Origin: Gemmatimonadota bacterium | Lineage (GTDB): Bacteria; Gemmatimonadota; Gemmatimonadetes; Palauibacterales; Palauibacteraceae | Direction: 5' to 3' | DNA length: 8,213 bases | Assembly (NCBI GenBank): GCA_029288095.1 | Contig: JARFPW010000058.1 | Span: 1 to 8,213, forward strand | Part shown: one piece after another, positions 6,071 to 8,213 of the stretch | Layout of the letters: every line of letters begins with the position of its first letter | How positions within the stretch are numbered: the first letter of the stretch is position 1 | Translations under genes and position numbers: made by a program | Notes under the pieces: model-generated | Told to the model about the DNA's origin: nothing | Seen by the model: the letters and a program-made list of their open reading frames with translations, nothing else | Database searches by the model: none

Positions 6071-7242
6071 TCCAACCCTTCGGGAGCCAACGGGAGATCG
6101 ATCGCGAAGCTCGCACCGGTCTCCGTGTCGCGCAGCCTGACGTCGCCGTTGTGCATGTCCACCAATATTCGGCGGACCAGTGACAAGCCGACGCCCCATC
6201 CTGATTCCTTCGTAGTGACACCGACATCGAACAGGGTGTTTCTGAGGTGATGAGGAACACCCGCTCCATCGTCGCTGACCAGGTAGCGCGCCTTGCCGTG
6301 GGCCGTCCCTACATAGGAGAGACGAATAGTCCCCTCGTGCCCGGCGAGTGAATCCACCGCGTTCTTCAGGAGATTCTCGAACGCCCACTCGAGCAGGGTC
6401 TCGTTACCCATCACGATGGGGTCGGGACCTGCGAGATCGAGTTCGATGCGCACGCGGCCACCGAGGCTGGGGAGACGATCTTCGAAGTACCGAGCCAGCC
6501 GCCGCACTACCTCGTGGGCCTGAACGGGTCTAAGCGCGGGCGAGCGGCCGACCAGCTCGAACCGGCGGGAGACCTTTTCGAGCCTCTCAAGGTCGTCGCG
6601 CATTTTGGCGTGAACGTTCTCCCCCGACATGTCGGCCCCGGATTCCATCAGTTCCAGCCAACCGACGAGCGAGCTCAGCGGAGTTCCCATCTGATGGGCG
6701 GATTCTCTGGCCATCGCGGACCACAGCCGTTCCCGTTCGCTTGCATATGCGGTGCGCACGACCCACGCCCCGATACCGACCACCGTGATCAGCAGCAGTG
6801 CCTGGAGCCACGGAATCCACTTCAGGCGGCGCAGGAATGCTGGTTCTCCGTAGTGCACGGCGAATCCCGCTCTCTCGCTCACCAGTGGAGGATTCCGTTG
6901 ATCGAGTTCGCTCACATAGCTCCGGATGCGCTGGCTGTCTTCCGGGTTCAGCGGATCCGCTTCGAAGGGTAGGTTCTGCACGGAGGTTGGTGCTCCCGAA
7001 GCGTCGGTCGTCACTACCGGGATGCCGAGACGTGACAGCTCCCGGAGAAGCGTCAACTGGCCCTCCGGAGTAAGGCCGTCCGGTGATTCCGCGGCCTGCA
7101 GAATCTGGAAGTAGATCCAACTGAATACCGCCGCGTCGCTCCGCAACTCATCTGCCACGCGCTGGGTATAGAGCACGTACGAGACGATGACTCCGGCAAA
7201 TACGCTGAGGATGACGAGCGGAACGGAGCGCCGTCGACTCAC
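6067..7242 (-). CDS. Two-transmembrane sensor histidine kinase (orphan)
   Basis: A 391-residue membrane sensor kinase that would autophosphorylate on histidine and pass phosphate to a response regulator. Helix 1 spans about residues 7-25, followed by an outer sensor region (about 27-140) of no recognised fold. Helix 2 (about 143-163) leads directly into the dimerisation domain with no obvious HAMP linker. The H-box is ESAHQMGTPLSSLVGWLELM (180-199), with His183. The ATP-binding domain carries the N-box ENLLKNAVDS (289-298), the G1 box SDDGAGVP (323-330) and the G2 box GWGVGLSLV (348-356). GTG at 7242 overlaps the serS stop (GTGA), with GAGG four bases upstream. The stop overlaps the helicase ATG (ATGA). 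No response regulator lies in the window, so the signal and partner are unknown. Being locked between serS and pcrA implies fairly constant expression; this is an inference. Confidence 0.93.
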   Translation of the reverse strand: MSRRRSVPLVILSVFAGVIVSYVLYTQRVADELRSDAAVFSWIYFQILQAAESPDGLTPEGQLTLLRELSRLGIPVVTTDASGAPTSVQNLPFEADPLNPEDSQRIRSYVSELDQRNPPLVSERAGFAVHYGEPAFLRRLKWIPWLQALLLITVVGIGAWVVRTAYASERERLWSAMARESAHQMGTPLSSLVGWLELMESGADMSGENVHAKMRDDLERLEKVSRRFELVGRSPALRPVQAHEVVRRLARYFEDRLPSLGGRVRIELDLAGPDPIVMGNETLLEWAFENLLKNAVDSLAGHEGTIRLSYVGTAHGKARYLVSDDGAGVPHHLRNTLFDVGVTTKESGWGVGLSLVRRILVDMHNGDVRLRDTETGASFAIDLPLAPEGLE

Positions 7243-8213
7243 CTCGCCTCGATCCGATCGAAACCCACGTAAGGACGCAGGGCGGCAGGCACGGTGATCG
7301 TACCGTCCGCTTGCTGGTTGTTCTCGAGCAGGGCGACGATCGTCCGCGCGAGGGCAACCCCGGAACCGTTGAGCGTGTGCAGGTGGCGAGGCTTGTCGCC
7401 GTCCGCCGGTCGGTAGCGGAGGTCCGCCCGTCGGGCCTGATAGTCGGTATACGACGAGCAGCTGGAGACCTCCAGCCAGCGGCCCACACCGGCGGACCAG
7501 ACTTCCAGATCGTAGGTCATCGCGTTGGCGAACCCGAGATCCCCGCCCGCGAGCAAGATCCGCCGATACGGCAGCTCGAGCCGCTCCAGGACCGTCTCGG
7601 CATGGCGGGTGAGTAACTCGAGGTCGTCGGCAGAAGTCTCCGGCGTCGTCAGTCGGACGAGTTCGACCTTATCGAACTGGTGCACCCGAAGCAGGCCGCG
7701 CGTGTCCTTCCCCGCCGCACCGGCTTCGCGACGAAAGCACGGTGTATACGCCACGTACGCGACGGGAAGGTCCTCTTCCGAAAGGAGCTCGCCGGCGTGC
7801 AGATTCGTGAGCGGAACCTCGGCGGTCGGAACGAGGAACAGGTCGTCCGGGTCGGTCCGATAGAGGTCTTCCTCGAATTTGGGAAGCTGTCCGGTACCGA
7901 CGAGTGAATCCCTGTTGGCCAGAAACGGTGGCGCGACCTCCAGGTAGCCGTGCTCTTCCACGTGCAAGTCGATCATGAACTGGATCAGCCCCCGCGACAG
8001 CCGGGCCCCCTGCCCGACGAGCACGGGAAAGCCTGATCCAGCGAGCCGGGCCCCGCGCTCCAGGTCGAGGACACCCAGCGCTTCGCCCAGATCCCAATGC
8101 GCCGCCTGTGCGGCCCCGATCGCAGAAGCAGCAGCGGGCTCACCCCACTCGCTGACGACCTCGTGGTCGCCCTCGGCGCCTTCCGGTACTCTCGGGTCCG
8201 GGGTATTGGGGAT
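7239..8213 (-). CDS. serS: Seryl-tRNA synthetase, 5' end beyond the window
   Basis: The C-terminal 324 residues of seryl-tRNA synthetase, the class II enzyme that charges tRNA(Ser), and tRNA(Sec) where present. Reading the frame to the right edge gives the family sequence IPNTPDPRVPEG, then HWDLGEALGVLDLERGARLAG, so the gene runs off the window. About 100 residues, mainly the tRNA-binding coiled-coil arm, are missing compared with the usual length of about 425. Class II landmarks in fragment numbering: motif 1 around 76-97 (LIQFMIDLHVEEHGYLEV), serine-site TAEVPLTN (130-137), motif 2 FRRE with AGKDTRGLLRVHQFDKVE (160-184), and motif 3 NGSGVALARTIVALLEN (282-298). The GTG at 8024 is an internal valine, not the start. 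The stop overlaps the kinase start, making serS the upstream member of this operon as far as can be seen. Confidence 0.98.
   Translation of the reverse strand: MPNTPDPRVPEGAEGDHEVVSEWGEPAAASAIGAAQAAHWDLGEALGVLDLERGARLAGSGFPVLVGQGARLSRGLIQFMIDLHVEEHGYLEVAPPFLANRDSLVGTGQLPKFEEDLYRTDPDDLFLVPTAEVPLTNLHAGELLSEEDLPVAYVAYTPCFRREAGAAGKDTRGLLRVHQFDKVELVRLTTPETSADDLELLTRHAETVLERLELPYRRILLAGGDLGFANAMTYDLEVWSAGVGRWLEVSSCSSYTDYQARRADLRYRPADGDKPRHLHTLNGSGVALARTIVALLENNQQADGTITVPAALRPYVGFDRIEAR

Noticed and set aside
5360..6250. 296-codon plus-strand open frame opposite the helicase and kinase
   Set aside because: It crosses the boundary of two well-supported minus-strand genes and has no family features.
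6071..6388. 106-codon N-terminal extension of the helicase
   Set aside because: Helicase similarity starts at the methionine at 6070 (MIRPTLNREQ). The extension overlaps the kinase C-terminus in another frame, and the ATGA junction explains the true start.

Overview
The window is a GC-rich bacterial stretch, densely packed with short or no gaps, frequent GTG/TTG starts and several 4-base stop/start overlaps. The lineage cannot be fixed from the sequence alone. The gene style and the mix of families (EIIA plus PII-like protein plus antiporter, zinc phospholipase C, a histidine kinase with an HQMGTP H-box) would fit a Gemmatimonadota-like or similar environmental bacterium, but this is a weak guess. 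Bases 1-26 are not genomic: they match the Illumina Nextera Read 2 adapter ending in the Tn5 mosaic end. The left edge is therefore a raw contig or read end, and biology starts at about base 27.

Left half, plus strand (249-3833): a five-gene run that looks like two transcription units. Unit one encodes a PTS EIIA domain protein of the nitrogen-PTS (PtsN/fructose) type, a small PII-like regulator and a monovalent cation:proton antiporter that consists of the membrane domain only. The antiporter start is fused to the PII-like stop (GTGA). The arrangement suggests an ion exchanger whose regulatory parts are supplied as separate proteins. Unit two follows a 65-base gap holding a plausible sigma70-type promoter. 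It encodes a small membrane-anchored coiled-coil protein (DUF948-like) and a secreted zinc-dependent phospholipase C family protein, whose predicted mature N-terminus is the zinc-binding tryptophan.

Right half, minus strand (3830-8213, read right to left): a tight three-gene operon of serS (5' end beyond the right edge), an orphan two-transmembrane sensor histidine kinase, and a full-length PcrA/UvrD-type DNA helicase. Each junction is a 4-base stop/start overlap. The two operons converge head-on, and their stop codons interlock in a CTAG at 3830-3833, leaving no intergenic space. A short GCAA-loop hairpin lies immediately beside it.

The most interesting candidate system is the EIIA/PII-like/antiporter module. 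Next come the interlocked convergent stops and the kinase embedded between two housekeeping genes. No tRNA, rRNA, CRISPR array, insertion sequence or phage gene was seen.
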